Positions 1 to 8,787 are shown, numbered from the stretch's first letter. The stretch is 46,089 nt of DNA from CAYTOF01 sp964439435 (GCA_964439435.1 CAYTOF010000009.1:1-46089); one strand, 5' to 3'. A program made the numbers and translations. The notes: generated by a model from the sequence alone, not told the origin.

Positions 1-729
1 TTTAACGGCGCAAGACTGCACGAAAAGGTTTTCGAACCCCGCTTTATGTATTGGGCGGACAAGCTTGGATATTTGTGCTGGGGAGAACACGCAAATTGGG
101 GGCTGGACATCTCAAAACCCGCATCCCTGTATCACTTTTTGCCGGAATGGAGCGAAGTGGTTGTGCGGGACTACAGCCACCCATCTATAATCGGCTGGTG
201 TCCCTTCAATGAGACGCAAAGAGATCAAGATCCAAGAGTTGTGAAAGATGTCTATGAGATGACAAAAAAGCTTGACCCAACGAGACCCGTCATCGACACA
301 AGCGGCTATGTGCACGTGAAAACGGACATTTACGACTGCCACGACTATGAGCAGGACCCCGTCGTCTTTGCAAGCCACTACGAAGCGCTGGCAAAGGGTG
401 AGGTTCCCTTTATCAACCACAATGCCAAAGAGACCTATGATGCCGCCTTGCCCTTTTTTGTCAGTGAATTTGGAGGCATATGGTGGGCACCGGGCAGACC
501 CGGTTGGGGATACGGAAAAGCGCCAAAGAGCAAAGAGGAGTTCATCGCCCGCTATCGCGGACTTGTCTCCGTGCTGGCACAAAATCCGCTCATCTGCGGT
601 TTTTGCTACACCCAGTTGACGGACATAGAGCAAGAAGTGAACGGGCTGTACACCTACGACCGCGTTCCGAAGTTTGACGAGGATATAATCAGAGAAATAA
701 CGTCAATGCCGGCAGAGATAGAAAAATAA
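1..729 (+). CDS. Glycoside hydrolase family 2 (beta-galactosidase/beta-glucuronidase type), C-terminal part
   Basis: The reading frame is open from the first base, so the 5' part lies outside the window. The visible 242 residues are the catalytic TIM barrel of a GH2 retaining glycosidase. They begin with the family signature NGARLHEKVFEPRF and continue with YWADKLGYLCWGE. The likely acid/base glutamate lies in FNET (codon at 211-213) and the likely nucleophile in VSEFGG (codon at 466-468). The family hydrolyses terminal beta-galactosides, beta-glucuronides or beta-mannosides; the substrate cannot be told from this fragment. No C-terminal accessory domain follows the barrel. It lies near other glycan-active genes (4934-6898, 25988-27859, 44074-45207), which fits a saccharolytic lifestyle. 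It ends in front of a bidirectional terminator. The family is sure; substrate and start are unknown. Confidence 0.92.
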   Translation, partial: FNGARLHEKVFEPRFMYWADKLGYLCWGEHANWGLDISKPASLYHFLPEWSEVVVRDYSHPSIIGWCPFNETQRDQDPRVVKDVYEMTKKLDPTRPVIDTSGYVHVKTDIYDCHDYEQDPVVFASHYEALAKGEVPFINHNAKETYDAALPFFVSEFGGIWWAPGRPGWGYGKAPKSKEEFIARYRGLVSVLAQNPLICGFCYTQLTDIEQEVNGLYTYDRVPKFDEDIIREITSMPAEIEK

Positions 730-900
730 ACCGGCTCCACTCTAAAAGGAAAGCAAAAAGAGCTTGATAATAGAAAATTCCCCTCTTCGGAAGGGCGGTA
801 CGGGATGCGCCGCGGTGGTTACAAAAGAACTCCGCGAGGCAGAGGAAAAAGGCCTGATAGCTGCCCATGCAATAAACACACTGATATAATACTGACATAC

Positions 901-942
901 AATAAACCTCGTTCATCCACAAAGATGAACGAAGTTTATTTT
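901..942. terminator. Bidirectional rho-independent terminator between convergent genes
   Basis: Two 17-base arms (901-917 and 924-940, one mismatch) surround a 6-base loop. The arm starting AATAAAC is preceded by A residues and the other arm ends in TTTATTTT, so it can end both the GH2 gene on the plus strand and the amidohydrolase gene on the minus strand. Confidence 0.75.
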
Positions 943-990
943 CATAAGCTACTTTGTCACAGTCTCTGCTCAACTGTGCAGAGAGCATAT

Positions 991-2265
991 TCATACCTTC
1001 AGATTGAATATGCTTACAGGATTGTCAAAAAACAGCATCTTGGCTATGGTGCAGGCTCTGTCTGTGTTGAAAATCCCCTCCTTGACCTTGTCTGCCAGAA
1101 CTGCGCTCACATTTTCCCTGGCCATCAGTTGGTGGCCGTATACGGGGTCCGGCATGGCATAGTCTCCGCCAAATGCGCTGACCTTGTTGAGGGGCAGTGC
1201 GTCGATAACTTCGGAAAGAAACTCCTTTGAGCTCTGTGGGGAGATGATGTGCGCCCAGCACATGTCGAGAAAAACATTCGGAAACATCTTGCAAAGGGCG
1301 ATTGCTTGTCTTTGATACGGATAACTGATGTGAAAGAGGTCAAACTTCACATCGGGGTACAGGAGAAAGAGGTTGTTCAAAAGCTCGGGATTGCTGTGGG
1401 CCAAGGTATTGCCATTGCCCTCCAGCAGACCTGTGTGAAATTGCACCGTCAACCCATGCCTACTGATTATCCGCAGGAGGTAGTGCATCATATACCCGCG
1501 AAAATCGATGTTTGTCTCGATGTCGCCAAGAACCCAGTGCGAGAGGTGGATGTATTTGAAAATCCTGTTAAACTCCTCCTCCGCTGCATTGTAGCTTGAC
1601 TTTTCGTAGTTCAGCGAGTGAACATATGCCATACCACATTTGAAAACGGTGACACCTTGGGCGATAGCCTTGGCTATGTGATATTCCGCGGTGTTCAGCC
1701 AGTCATCAAAACAGGTAACTGTGACACCTGCTTCTTTTCCGTATCTTTTGACATGGTCAAAGCCATCCAAATATAAAAAGGCATCTATTTTGTAGACGGG
1801 GGTGAAATAGTTTTTATCGGAGTCCAAATCCATATTGTCCGCAAGGCTTGTGCGGATGTTGCTTTTCTCTCTCAACACACGCCTATATGGGTTGTCTTGC
1901 CGCGCCGCCAAAAACAGCTCGTTGGCCTTCTCCAGAGTTGTGCCGTCAAGGCGCTCAATGCCATAGAGGCCTTTGACTGTTTTGTCTATGGCCCTGCCAT
2001 AGCCTGTGTGCCGTGCATTTTCCCAAAATGGCTCAACCACTTTCCACCGCTCAGCCAAGGGCTTGTCCTTGTCAAGGACAAAGGCAAAATCCTCCGCACC
2101 AAGCCCCGAAGAGCGCAAATCGACACTGAAATAGTGGGTGAGATAGTCCTTTAAAATATCGGTGTCTTTGGGGAGTTTTGATTCACAGCCGGGAAGATGC
2201 TCATGGGTGTCGATTATCTCCAGTTTTTGGACATAATCGAAAATCTCTCTGTATATCTCGTTAAT
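991..2265 (-). CDS. Amidohydrolase-family (TIM-barrel) protein, probable ATT start
   Basis: Metal-dependent amidohydrolase of the amidohydrolase_2 type. The motif IIDTHEHLPG near residue 20 supplies the N-terminal HxH metal ligands. Later candidate ligands are the His in VQFHTGL, the His in FDLFHISYP and the Asp in FGGDYAM. The first TTG that could serve as a start (2118) would cut off the HxH motif, so the real start must lie upstream. In that stretch there is no ATG, GTG or TTG in frame before a TGA. The best candidate is ATT at 2265-2263, six bases after the ribosome binding site AGGTGAG, giving about 424 residues. A frameshift or sequencing error near the start is the alternative. The substrate is unknown; a sugar-acid isomerase or decarboxylase role is possible given the isomerase-like gene upstream. 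Family call good, exact start uncertain. Confidence 0.8.
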   Translation of the reverse strand: MNEIYREIFDYVQKLEIIDTHEHLPGCESKLPKDTDILKDYLTHYFSVDLRSSGLGAEDFAFVLDKDKPLAERWKVVEPFWENARHTGYGRAIDKTVKGLYGIERLDGTTLEKANELFLAARQDNPYRRVLREKSNIRTSLADNMDLDSDKNYFTPVYKIDAFLYLDGFDHVKRYGKEAGVTVTCFDDWLNTAEYHIAKAIAQGVTVFKCGMAYVHSLNYEKSSYNAAEEEFNRIFKYIHLSHWVLGDIETNIDFRGYMMHYLLRIISRHGLTVQFHTGLLEGNGNTLAHSNPELLNNLFLLYPDVKFDLFHISYPYQRQAIALCKMFPNVFLDMCWAHIISPQSSKEFLSEVIDALPLNKVSAFGGDYAMPDPVYGHQLMARENVSAVLADKVKEGIFNTDRACTIAKMLFFDNPVSIFNLKV

Positions 2266-2322
2266 ACCTGCTCACCTTTCTTTCTGTAATAGTTGATTTT
2301 TGTCGTTGAATGGGCAAGAAAA

Positions 2323-2344
2323 AGAGCGGCTTGATTGCCGCTCT
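2323..2344 (-). terminator. Rho-independent terminator
   Basis: Perfect 8-bp stem AGAGCGGC/GCCGCTCT with a 6-base loop. Read on the minus strand it is followed by TTTTTC. It overlaps the stop codon of the TIM-barrel gene at 2343-3149 and separates that gene from the amidohydrolase gene. Confidence 0.85.
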
Positions 2345-3149
2345 ATGCGTTGTTCCAAAAGTTTTTTGCGGCGTAGGCAAAGTGTGAAAACACAATGCCC
2401 GGTTCCTCCAGCTCGCTGTTCCAGCGTTTTGTCCACTCAAGGGACAGATATCCGCTGTAATCATTTGCTTTGAGTAGGCCAAAAGCCTCGGTGATGGGCA
2501 AGTCGCCGTGGCCCATCATCTTGTATTTGACCATGTCGCCCTCTTGGACAGAGTCTTTCACATGAACATGGCGTATGTATTTTCCGATGTTTTCATATGT
2601 GGTTTTTGGAGATTCGTTGAAATATCTCACAGGGTGGTTGATGTCCCACAACGCTCCTACATGGGGGCTGTCCACCTCCTCCAGCACTTGGCGCAGTCTT
2701 GCCGTGTCGGCAAAAACACCGTTGCTTTCCAAAAGCAGTGTCACGCCGAAATCCTTTGCCTCAGCGGCGAGCAGCGCAAGCTGGTGTTCCACCAGGGAGA
2801 TGTCGACATTTTCTCCGGGCCAGGGGTTGGTGTCACCGAGCACTCTGAGATAGGGGCAGTTTAGTTTTTCTGCCAGCACGATGTACCGCATCAGGTTTAT
2901 CACCATATTGGGGTCTTGTTTTTGCAGCTCACATTCTGTGGCTATGCAGGGGATGGCGAGATTTTTGCTCGCAAGCTCGCTCTTGATGTGTTCAAGATTG
3001 GAGGGCTGAAAGGCAGGCGCACTGTGCAGACGTATGTCTTGGCCAAGACCGCGCAACTCAATGCCTTGAAAACCGAGGTCTTTGGCGGCGGATAGTATTT
3101 CGGAAAGCGCCCAGTTGGGGCATCCGAGTGTGGAAAAACTAAGTTTCAT
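2343..3149 (-). CDS. Sugar phosphate isomerase/epimerase-like TIM-barrel protein
   Basis: A 268-residue xylose-isomerase-like TIM barrel (AP_endonuc_2 fold). Family features include the opening KLSFSTLGCPNW, GFQGIELRG after the first helix, LLLESNGVF and GALWDINHPVRYF in the middle, HVHVKD near residue 195, and GYLSLEWTKRWN towards the end, which supply the usual Glu/Asp/His metal ligands. Such proteins isomerise or epimerise free or phosphorylated sugars and inositols; the substrate is not identifiable here. The start is taken at ATG 3149, seven bases after AAGGGGG; a TTG two codons upstream is too close to that site. It follows guaB by 47 bases with no terminator between them, so it is probably read through from the guaB promoter. 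Confidence 0.85.
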   Translation of the reverse strand: MKLSFSTLGCPNWALSEILSAAKDLGFQGIELRGLGQDIRLHSAPAFQPSNLEHIKSELASKNLAIPCIATECELQKQDPNMVINLMRYIVLAEKLNCPYLRVLGDTNPWPGENVDISLVEHQLALLAAEAKDFGVTLLLESNGVFADTARLRQVLEEVDSPHVGALWDINHPVRYFNESPKTTYENIGKYIRHVHVKDSVQEGDMVKYKMMGHGDLPITEAFGLLKANDYSGYLSLEWTKRWNSELEEPGIVFSHFAYAAKNFWNNA

Positions 3150-3196
3150 ATGCAAACCCCCTTATATAAATCGAAAACAGCAAATGCAGCGCGCAA

Positions 3197-4675
3197 TCAA
3201 ACCAACGGATTTACGCTGTAATTTGGAGATTCTTTAGTGATGTAGATGTCGTGGGGATGGCTCTCCCGCAGCCCCGCACCGCTTATGCGTATAAAACGTG
3301 CGTTGTTTTGTAAATGGGCGAGATTCGGTGAACCGCAATAGCCCATGCCCGAACGCAGACCGCCAATCAATTGATATATTGTTTCGGAGAGGGGCCCTTT
3401 GTGGGGGACACGGCCTTCAACACCTTCGGGAACCAGTTTTTTGGAGGAGCCTTGGAAATACCTGTCGCTGCTGCCTCCGCCCATGGCGCCAAGGGAGCCC
3501 ATGCCTCTGTAGACTTTATACTGCCTGCCCTGATATATTTCGCTCTCGCCGGGGCTTTCTTCGCAGCCAGCAAGCAAACTGCCAAGCATCACAACATCGC
3601 CTCCCGCAGCAATGGCTTTGACAATATCCCCTGAGTATTTCACACCGCCGTCGGCGATGACAGGGATACCGTATTTGGAGGCGACAATGGCGGCGTCATA
3701 AACAGCTGTGACCTGGGGCACGCCGATACCCGCAATGACGCGCGTTGTGCATATGGAGCCCGGGCCCATGCCGACCTTTATGGCATCCGCTCCCGCATCG
3801 ATTAATGCCCTTGCAGCTTCCGCAGTTGCGATATTGCCGGCGATGATCTCTGCATTTGGATACTTGACTTTGAGCCTCTCAAGGCACTTGATGATGTTTT
3901 TGTGGTGGCCGTGGGCAGAGTCCAACACCAGGACATCCGCATGGGCCTCTAAAAGAGCAGCCGCTCTCTCCAGCACATCGGGAGCATCTCCGATGGCTGC
4001 GCCGACACGAAGCCTGCCGTCCGAATCCCTTGCTGAATGAGGGTATTGCAGAGCTTTTTCGATGTCTTTTATGGTGATAAGCCCGCGCAGGGCAAAGTTT
4101 TCATCGACCAGCGGCAGCTTTTCAATCTTGTGTTTGCGTAAAATGCTTTTGGCCTGATCCAGCGTTGTGCCGACGGGCGCTGTGATCAGATTGTGCTTTG
4201 TCATGACATCATCTATTAGCTGTGTCATATCGTCTTCGAATTTCAAGTCGCGGTTGGTAATGATGCCGACAAGCTTACCGCCTTTGCATATGGGCACGCC
4301 TGAGATGCGGTATTTTGCCATAAGATAGTCCGCATCTGCCAGGGTTTTGTGGGGTTCCAGCCAGAAAGGATTGGTTATGACACCGCTCTCGGAGCGTTTC
4401 ACGCGGTCAATCTGTTCAGCTTGGGCGGCTATGCTCATGTTTTTATGAATAATGCCAATGCCGCCTTCACGAGCAATCGAAATCGCCATACGCGATTCGG
4501 TAACTGTGTCCATGGCGGCACTCATCAAGGGTATATTCAATTTGATGTTTTTGGTCAGATTTGTTTCGACATTTACATCACCGGGCAAAACACTGCTTTC
4601 GGCGGGAATCAGCAAGACATCGTCAAAGGTGACTCCGTCTTTGACAAATTTGCTTGCGGGATCCGTGTTGACCAT
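3197..4675 (-). CDS. guaB: IMP dehydrogenase
   Basis: Full-length (492 residues) inosine-5'-monophosphate dehydrogenase, which oxidises IMP to XMP with NAD+, the committed step of GMP synthesis. The catalytic loop GPGSICTTRVIAG carries the active-site cysteine at about residue 309. Other marks are MSAAMDTVTESRMA near the N-terminus, two CBS modules inserted at about residues 95-205 (PICKGGKLVGIITNRDLKFE, LPLVDENFALRGLITI), DGGVKYSGDIVKA, and the flap/active-site strand YRGMGSLGAM. Length and domain order are standard. Translation starts at ATG after AAGGAGGAG. A strong promoter lies just upstream. No guanine-responsive element was recognised. Confidence 0.98.
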   Translation of the reverse strand: MVNTDPASKFVKDGVTFDDVLLIPAESSVLPGDVNVETNLTKNIKLNIPLMSAAMDTVTESRMAISIAREGGIGIIHKNMSIAAQAEQIDRVKRSESGVITNPFWLEPHKTLADADYLMAKYRISGVPICKGGKLVGIITNRDLKFEDDMTQLIDDVMTKHNLITAPVGTTLDQAKSILRKHKIEKLPLVDENFALRGLITIKDIEKALQYPHSARDSDGRLRVGAAIGDAPDVLERAAALLEAHADVLVLDSAHGHHKNIIKCLERLKVKYPNAEIIAGNIATAEAARALIDAGADAIKVGMGPGSICTTRVIAGIGVPQVTAVYDAAIVASKYGIPVIADGGVKYSGDIVKAIAAGGDVVMLGSLLAGCEESPGESEIYQGRQYKVYRGMGSLGAMGGGSSDRYFQGSSKKLVPEGVEGRVPHKGPLSETIYQLIGGLRSGMGYCGSPNLAHLQNNARFIRISGAGLRESHPHDIYITKESPNYSVNPLV

Positions 4676-4714
4676 TTTATACTCCTCCTTATCCCATGGA
4701 CCTATATTTGATAT

Positions 4715-4743
4715 ATTATATCCCTTGCCGGCGCTTCTGTCAA
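4715..4743 (-). promoter_or_regulatory. Sigma-A type promoter of guaB
   Basis: On the minus strand TTGACA (4743-4738) and TATAAT (4720-4715) are separated by exactly 17 bases, a perfect consensus. The transcript would start about 30 bases before the guaB ribosome binding site. Confidence 0.9.
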
Positions 4744-4811
4744 TGCCGAGGAGAGATGAATTACCATGGGTTTTGCTTTAGATAATTGTTTTCGTTTTTG
4801 CCGGGCATTCA

Positions 4812-4841
4812 TTGACAATGGCACTGAGTAGATGATACAAT
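4812..4841 (+). promoter_or_regulatory. Promoter of the glycosidase gene at 4934
   Basis: TTGACA (4812-4817) and TACAAT (4836-4841) are 18 bases apart, about 90 bases before the start codon. It diverges from the guaB promoter. Confidence 0.75.
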
Positions 4842-4892
4842 TTTTTTGGAACAATGCACGTAAAATAAAATGAGAAATACACAACCAACAAG

Positions 4893-4910
4893 CGGGCACA
4901 GAGTTGCCCG
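4893..4910 (+). promoter_or_regulatory. Hairpin in the 5' leader of the glycosidase gene
   Basis: CGGGCA (4893-4898) and TGCCCG (4905-4910) pair around a 6-base loop, ending about ten bases before the ribosome binding site GGAGG at 4921. There is no U-tract, so it is not a plain terminator. It could affect ribosome access or RNA stability. Confidence 0.4.
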
Positions 4911-4933
4911 GACTTAAAATGGAGGACTATATC

Positions 4934-6898
4934 ATGGATTTTCACTACATTTCCGGAAGACTGCGGGTGGGGCTTGAGCTTTCTGAAAGTGGAGCGGCAC
5001 TTGCCTCCGTGCATGATGGGGAATTTCCGCTTTTTTCGGGCAATGGCGAGCTTTTTGTAATAACGCTGCTTGACCTCGAAACAAAGGAAAGGACCAAGAT
5101 CTCGTCCCTTTCCGACTGGGAAAAAACCCATGCAGATGCGGGAGGGATCACTCTATACAGAAACGGACTGCGTGTACGCCTCTCCCTTGCGCCGACTGTG
5201 GAAAACGGCCTTGAGTGGACGATTTCCTTTGAAAACAACATGGCAAATTTTTCTGTATATGCCTTTGAATACCCTCGCCTGTGGTTTGCCGCCTCTGCGG
5301 AGATGAGTGTGTTTTTCCCTGCAAGGTCAGGGCTTTTGCTGCGCGGATTTGAACCGCAAGGCAAGGTGGAGAGAAAGGGCGGATACCCCGCCTCCGCCGC
5401 GATTTTACAATATATGGCTCTGTGTCTCGATGAGGGGCGCGGGCTGTATTATGGGATGCACGACATTGCGGGAGCACAAAAAAACCTCGTCTGTCACAAA
5501 GCCGAAGGCGAAAGTGAAGGTTGCCTGTATGCCGAATATATCTGCAGAGATACCTGTTCACCGCGCAACTCGCAGACGTTAAACGGCCCCCTTATATGGC
5601 GGATCTTTGACGGTAACTGGTACGATGCGACGATGTTTTACCGTGATTTTGTGCTGAAAGAAGCGCGCTGGATCCCCGAGGTAGATGAAAACGGGCGTGT
5701 CGCCGCGCCGAACTGGCTGAAAAATGTGCCCCATTGGTGGCTTTTCAGCATCTCCAATGACGAAGAAGCGAGTATGGAGTTGCTCAAAAAAGCCGAAGCG
5801 GACCTTGGTTTTGAAGAGCCCTCCGCCGCCCATGTCTATCTTTGGCACCGTGTCCCCTTTGACAACGACTATCCCCACTACATACCCGAAAAGCCCTTTT
5901 TCCCAAAAATGGTGTCCAAGTTGCACGAAGAGGGCATCAAGGTCATGCCCTATATCAACGGGCGGCTCTGGGACACGCGCGACCGCGGAGCGGAGGACTA
6001 TCTCTTTACCGATGTGGCTCGCCCCGGGGCGACGAAAGACGAAAAAGGCGAGGTTTTTATAGAAACATATAATTCTAAAGAGGAAGACGGCTCGGATGTG
6101 AAGCTCGCCGTCATGTGCCCCTCAACGGAGGTCTGGGGAGACAAGGTCACAGAGATATTGTCCGAGATATTTTACAGACTGAACACAGACGCTGTCTATG
6201 TCGATCAAATCGCCTCGGCCGCGCCAAAACCCTGCTGCGATGCGACCCATCCTCACTCCGCGGGAGGCGGAGGCTGGTGGCCCGAGGCCTATGACCGCCT
6301 CCTCGCACGGACAGCTCGCACCCTGCCGCCGAACAAGGCAATCACCACCGAATCCACGGCAGAGCCCTATATGCGCCACATCGCAGCTTTTCTCTCCTGG
6401 GACTGTGTCGAGGTCAGGCAGGTGCCCGCCTGGGCGGCGATCTATGCGGGATATGCCACAACCCTTGGCAGGGCATACTATTATGCGGAGGATGATGTTG
6501 TCTTTGCGCTGACGGCGGAGGGGCTGATGTTTGGCGAACAGCTTGGATGGATTGCCCCGACACGCTATCTGCAAATAAAAGAGCGGGAGTTTTATCGCGA
6601 GATGATACGCACACGGGCAAAGTATCGGGGGTTTTTCAATGCGGGGAGATTGCTCAAACCGCCGCAGGTGCGCTCCGATGTTGCAGACATCGCAGGGGAA
6701 ACCATGCTTGACAAGGAATACTTCATACCCGCCGTGCAGGCAGGTCTTTTCCGCTGCAACAGCGACGGGAAAACGCTCCTGCTTGTGTGTAACTGCGCAG
6801 ATACAGAGGCAAATGTGGAGCTCTCATCGGCTGATTTGCCAAATGGCGGAAAAACCATGTACATGGCACGGCGCAGCGTGTTTGCCGAAGTGTTTTGA
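4934..6898 (+). CDS. DUF6259-like glycoside hydrolase
   Basis: A 654-residue protein with an N-terminal beta-sandwich region (about 1-230) and a TIM-barrel catalytic part. Marks are WWLFSISNDEEASMELL, HVYLWHRVPFDNDYPHY, EEGIKVMPYINGRLWDTRD, LNTDAVYVDQIASAAPKPC with a likely catalytic Asp, and NKAITTESTAEPYM with a likely acidic partner. This pattern matches proteins annotated as DUF6259, related to glycosidases that act on host or plant glycans. No signal peptide is seen, so it probably works in the cytoplasm. The ATG at 4934 follows GGAGG by eight bases; an upstream in-frame TTG lacks a good site. The last about 30 codons are partly duplicated at 8788. Family call from memory of motifs; substrate unknown. 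Confidence 0.75.
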   Translation: MDFHYISGRLRVGLELSESGAALASVHDGEFPLFSGNGELFVITLLDLETKERTKISSLSDWEKTHADAGGITLYRNGLRVRLSLAPTVENGLEWTISFENNMANFSVYAFEYPRLWFAASAEMSVFFPARSGLLLRGFEPQGKVERKGGYPASAAILQYMALCLDEGRGLYYGMHDIAGAQKNLVCHKAEGESEGCLYAEYICRDTCSPRNSQTLNGPLIWRIFDGNWYDATMFYRDFVLKEARWIPEVDENGRVAAPNWLKNVPHWWLFSISNDEEASMELLKKAEADLGFEEPSAAHVYLWHRVPFDNDYPHYIPEKPFFPKMVSKLHEEGIKVMPYINGRLWDTRDRGAEDYLFTDVARPGATKDEKGEVFIETYNSKEEDGSDVKLAVMCPSTEVWGDKVTEILSEIFYRLNTDAVYVDQIASAAPKPCCDATHPHSAGGGGWWPEAYDRLLARTARTLPPNKAITTESTAEPYMRHIAAFLSWDCVEVRQVPAWAAIYAGYATTLGRAYYYAEDDVVFALTAEGLMFGEQLGWIAPTRYLQIKEREFYREMIRTRAKYRGFFNAGRLLKPPQVRSDVADIAGETMLDKEYFIPAVQAGLFRCNSDGKTLLLVCNCADTEANVELSSADLPNGGKTMYMARRSVFAEVF

Positions 6899-6927
6899 AT
6901 ACTGTAAAATGCTAATGGATGAGCAAT

Positions 6928-6971
6928 AAAACAAAACAGACAGCGGAACACACCGTTGTCTGTTTTGTTTT
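6928..6971. terminator. Bidirectional terminator, copy A
   Basis: A hairpin with a long A-rich 5' side, core stem CAGACAGCGG/CCGTTGTCTG with one bulge or mismatch, and a T-rich 3' side. It can end the glycosidase gene on the plus strand and the lipoprotein gene on the minus strand. Copy B lies at 8864-8901. Confidence 0.85.
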
Positions 6972-6986
6972 ATTCGCATTTGTGGA

Positions 6987-7997
6987 TTATCCGGTAATGG
7001 TTACAGTGTCAGAATAATCAAAGTTGCCTTCTGCATCGGTAATTTTGCAGCGGATTTCTTCGTGGTAAATCCATGACCAGGATACATCAGGCTTTAAAGT
7101 AAGCGTCCTCGTGTTGCTGCCCGATACATCGAAGCCATCTACTATTTCTTCCCAATAGCCTTGGCTCAGGCTTTCCCATTGATAAGTATAGGGTTCTCTT
7201 CCGCCTAAAACGCTGACAAAAACGCTACCCGACGAGCCCGGTGAAATCTTTGGAGAAGTGGGTTGTCTGATGATGCTGAGGGGGGCCTCCATACCAACCG
7301 AGTTGGAAGCCACCTTTGCTCCATTGCTGTCGGTAATCTCACATCGTATGATTTCGTGGTAAATAAACAAAGAAGGACTGGTAGCATATAAATTCAGGGT
7401 GTTTGTTCCGTTAGACCATGCAGTGTTACTGTCCTTTATCTCTTCCCAACCGCCTTGGCTCTGACTTTGCCATTTGTAGATGTAGGGAGCCCTGCCACCT
7501 GTGACTTCAACCGTCAGCTTGCCAGCGGTATTGAGCGGAAGTCTAAAAGACTTTGGTTGTGTTTTAATGGACAGCGCCTTGGTTGTGGTGGTTTTGGTCG
7601 TGGTGGTCGCTTTTGTTGTAGTACTCTTTGTTGTGGCAGTAGCGGCTGTGGTGGCTTTAGCAGTAGTAGTGGATGTAGTGCCTTTAGTCGTTGTAGTGGT
7701 TGTGGTAGTGCTCGTGGTTGATGTGGTGTCTTCCGTCGAAACCGTGGTTTCCTCCGGAATATCATCGGTTGATGAAGCGCTGGTCGATGTTACAGTATCT
7801 ATTGGTGCTGTAGTGCCTGCCCATGTTGTTGTCTCATCGAGCACCGTGGTTTCGGCGCTTTCCGAGGAGCCAATGGTGGTTGTATTCGAGCCGGTGTCCG
7901 TTATCACCGGTTTGCTGCCGAGTTCCACACCACAAGCTGCTATCAAAAGCATTGAAATCATCAAAATAAGAACAAAAAAAGTTTTTATAAATCTCAT
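6987..7997 (-). CDS. Thr-rich cell-surface lipoprotein with two Ig-like domains (copy A)
   Basis: A 336-residue exported lipoprotein. MRFIK, a hydrophobic stretch and the lipobox LIAAC near residue 21 give a type II signal peptide, so the protein should be lipid-anchored outside the membrane. Residues about 30-145 are a Thr/Ser/Ala-rich linker with almost unbroken Thr runs, likely a stalk and possibly glycosylated. Two bacterial Ig-like repeats follow, each with GGR.PY.Y.WQS and a late YHE.IRC.ITD motif. Start: the ATG at 7997 follows GGAGAA by five bases, the same context as copy B; an upstream ATG at 8015 gives a less typical signal peptide. No enzyme domain is present, so binding to a surface or polymer is a guess. 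The paralogue is at 8921-9997. Confidence 0.85.
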   Translation of the reverse strand: MRFIKTFFVLILMISMLLIAACGVELGSKPVITDTGSNTTTIGSSESAETTVLDETTTWAGTTAPIDTVTSTSASSTDDIPEETTVSTEDTTSTTSTTTTTTTTKGTTSTTTAKATTAATATTKSTTTKATTTTKTTTTKALSIKTQPKSFRLPLNTAGKLTVEVTGGRAPYIYKWQSQSQGGWEEIKDSNTAWSNGTNTLNLYATSPSLFIYHEIIRCEITDSNGAKVASNSVGMEAPLSIIRQPTSPKISPGSSGSVFVSVLGGREPYTYQWESLSQGYWEEIVDGFDVSGSNTRTLTLKPDVSWSWIYHEEIRCKITDAEGNFDYSDTVTITG

Positions 7998-8015
7998 CTC
8001 AATTCTCCATTTCAT

Positions 8016-8371
8016 CTTTATTGGACATACGATTCTTACTGACGTTGTTTAAGTCCTGTCTTATATCACCACATTTTTTTGAAGTTATTTGGTTGTAAAT
8101 CAATATCGTTAAATTTTAGCTCTTTGAAATATAAATGCCGATTCTCATCAAGTGTGTGAGGCTTTGATGGATTGGACTTCCGCGCAAAACCATCATTTTC
8201 TGCCGGGGTTGTTAAAACAACAGCCTTAGCACAGGTTTTTTACAATATCTTTATCTGGGTCTAAATGCGTGCAGATAATGACTACACATTATTAATATAT
8301 TATATACACTTGTAATGATCTCATGTGAGCGAACTCCCTTCGTGCAATATTGGGCAAGGCGTGTTTTCATA
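8016..8371 (-). other. Gene-free leader region of lipoprotein A
   Basis: A+T-rich stretch between the lipoprotein start and the promoter block. No gene is seen. If the promoter at 8415-8444 is used, the mRNA has a leader of about 410 bases. The part around 8330-8370 is weakly similar to 10160-10215 upstream of copy B. Confidence 0.5.
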
Positions 8372-8787
8372 AGAAAAATTCAATCAGGTTTTATTCTCAG
8401 AGCATATCTTTTTGATTATATCATGAAACTAAGTGAAATGGCAAAAAATCACTGCTAATTTTAGTAGTATAAAAAAGGAAATCCGGCTATGTATTTACAT
8501 GCCTATTTATACAAGCTAAAAAAAGTATCTTCCTATTGCTTCTTTGGCGGATGATGCAAAAAGATCGTAAAATCTTTTTCATGCAACTGATACCTACTCC
8601 TCCTCGAATCTTTTATAAATCTACGAGCTGAGCATTGTCAAAATACAATCACGTTTATATTATATTACAGGCAGAATCAGGCGATATAATGATGCTATAT
8701 ATTTTTTAGAGCGTGTATAAATAGTTCAAAAAGCCTCGTTTCATTTCAAACAAAATAATCCAGCTTCACTTTATTTACAAAGGAATT
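8372..8787. repeat. 420-bp intergenic repeat, copy 1
   Basis: Aligns over its whole length, by eye about 85% identical, with 11059-11478 in the same orientation. It contains a minus-strand promoter with a palindrome beside it, and an A/T-rich hairpin (AAAAAGAT/ATCTTTTT, about 8559-8580). No coding sequence is conserved between the copies. Confidence 0.85.
8415..8468 (-). promoter_or_regulatory. Promoter plus adjacent palindrome upstream of lipoprotein A
   Basis: On the minus strand TTGCCA (8444-8439) and TATAAT (8420-8415) are 18 bases apart. Six bases upstream of the -35 box is a near-palindrome, ACTGCTAATTTTAGTAGT (8451-8468), a position typical of activator sites. The same arrangement recurs at 10247-10311 and 11102-11156. 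Confidence 0.6.

Larger units (their letters stand above)
6812..8787. repeat. Tandem duplication, unit A
   Basis: Unit A holds the 3' tail of the glycosidase gene, its terminator, the lipoprotein gene at 6987-7997 and a promoter-containing block ending at 8787. The same order recurs in unit B. The outer ends and the internal junction all carry AATG (6812, 8788, 11479), a possible microhomology used to form the duplication. Divergence shows it is old. Confidence 0.75.

Noticed and set aside
7501..8052. Long Val-rich plus-strand reading frame opposite lipoprotein A (and a similar one at 9444-9857)
   Set aside because: It is the mirror of the Thr codon runs (ACN read as NGT); no ribosome binding site and extremely biased composition.
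8450..8600. Short minus-strand frame in the 420-bp repeat starting MKKILRSF with a GGAGGAG upstream
   Set aside because: The ribosome binding site is lost and the C-terminal part differs in the second copy; the coding frame is not conserved between copies.
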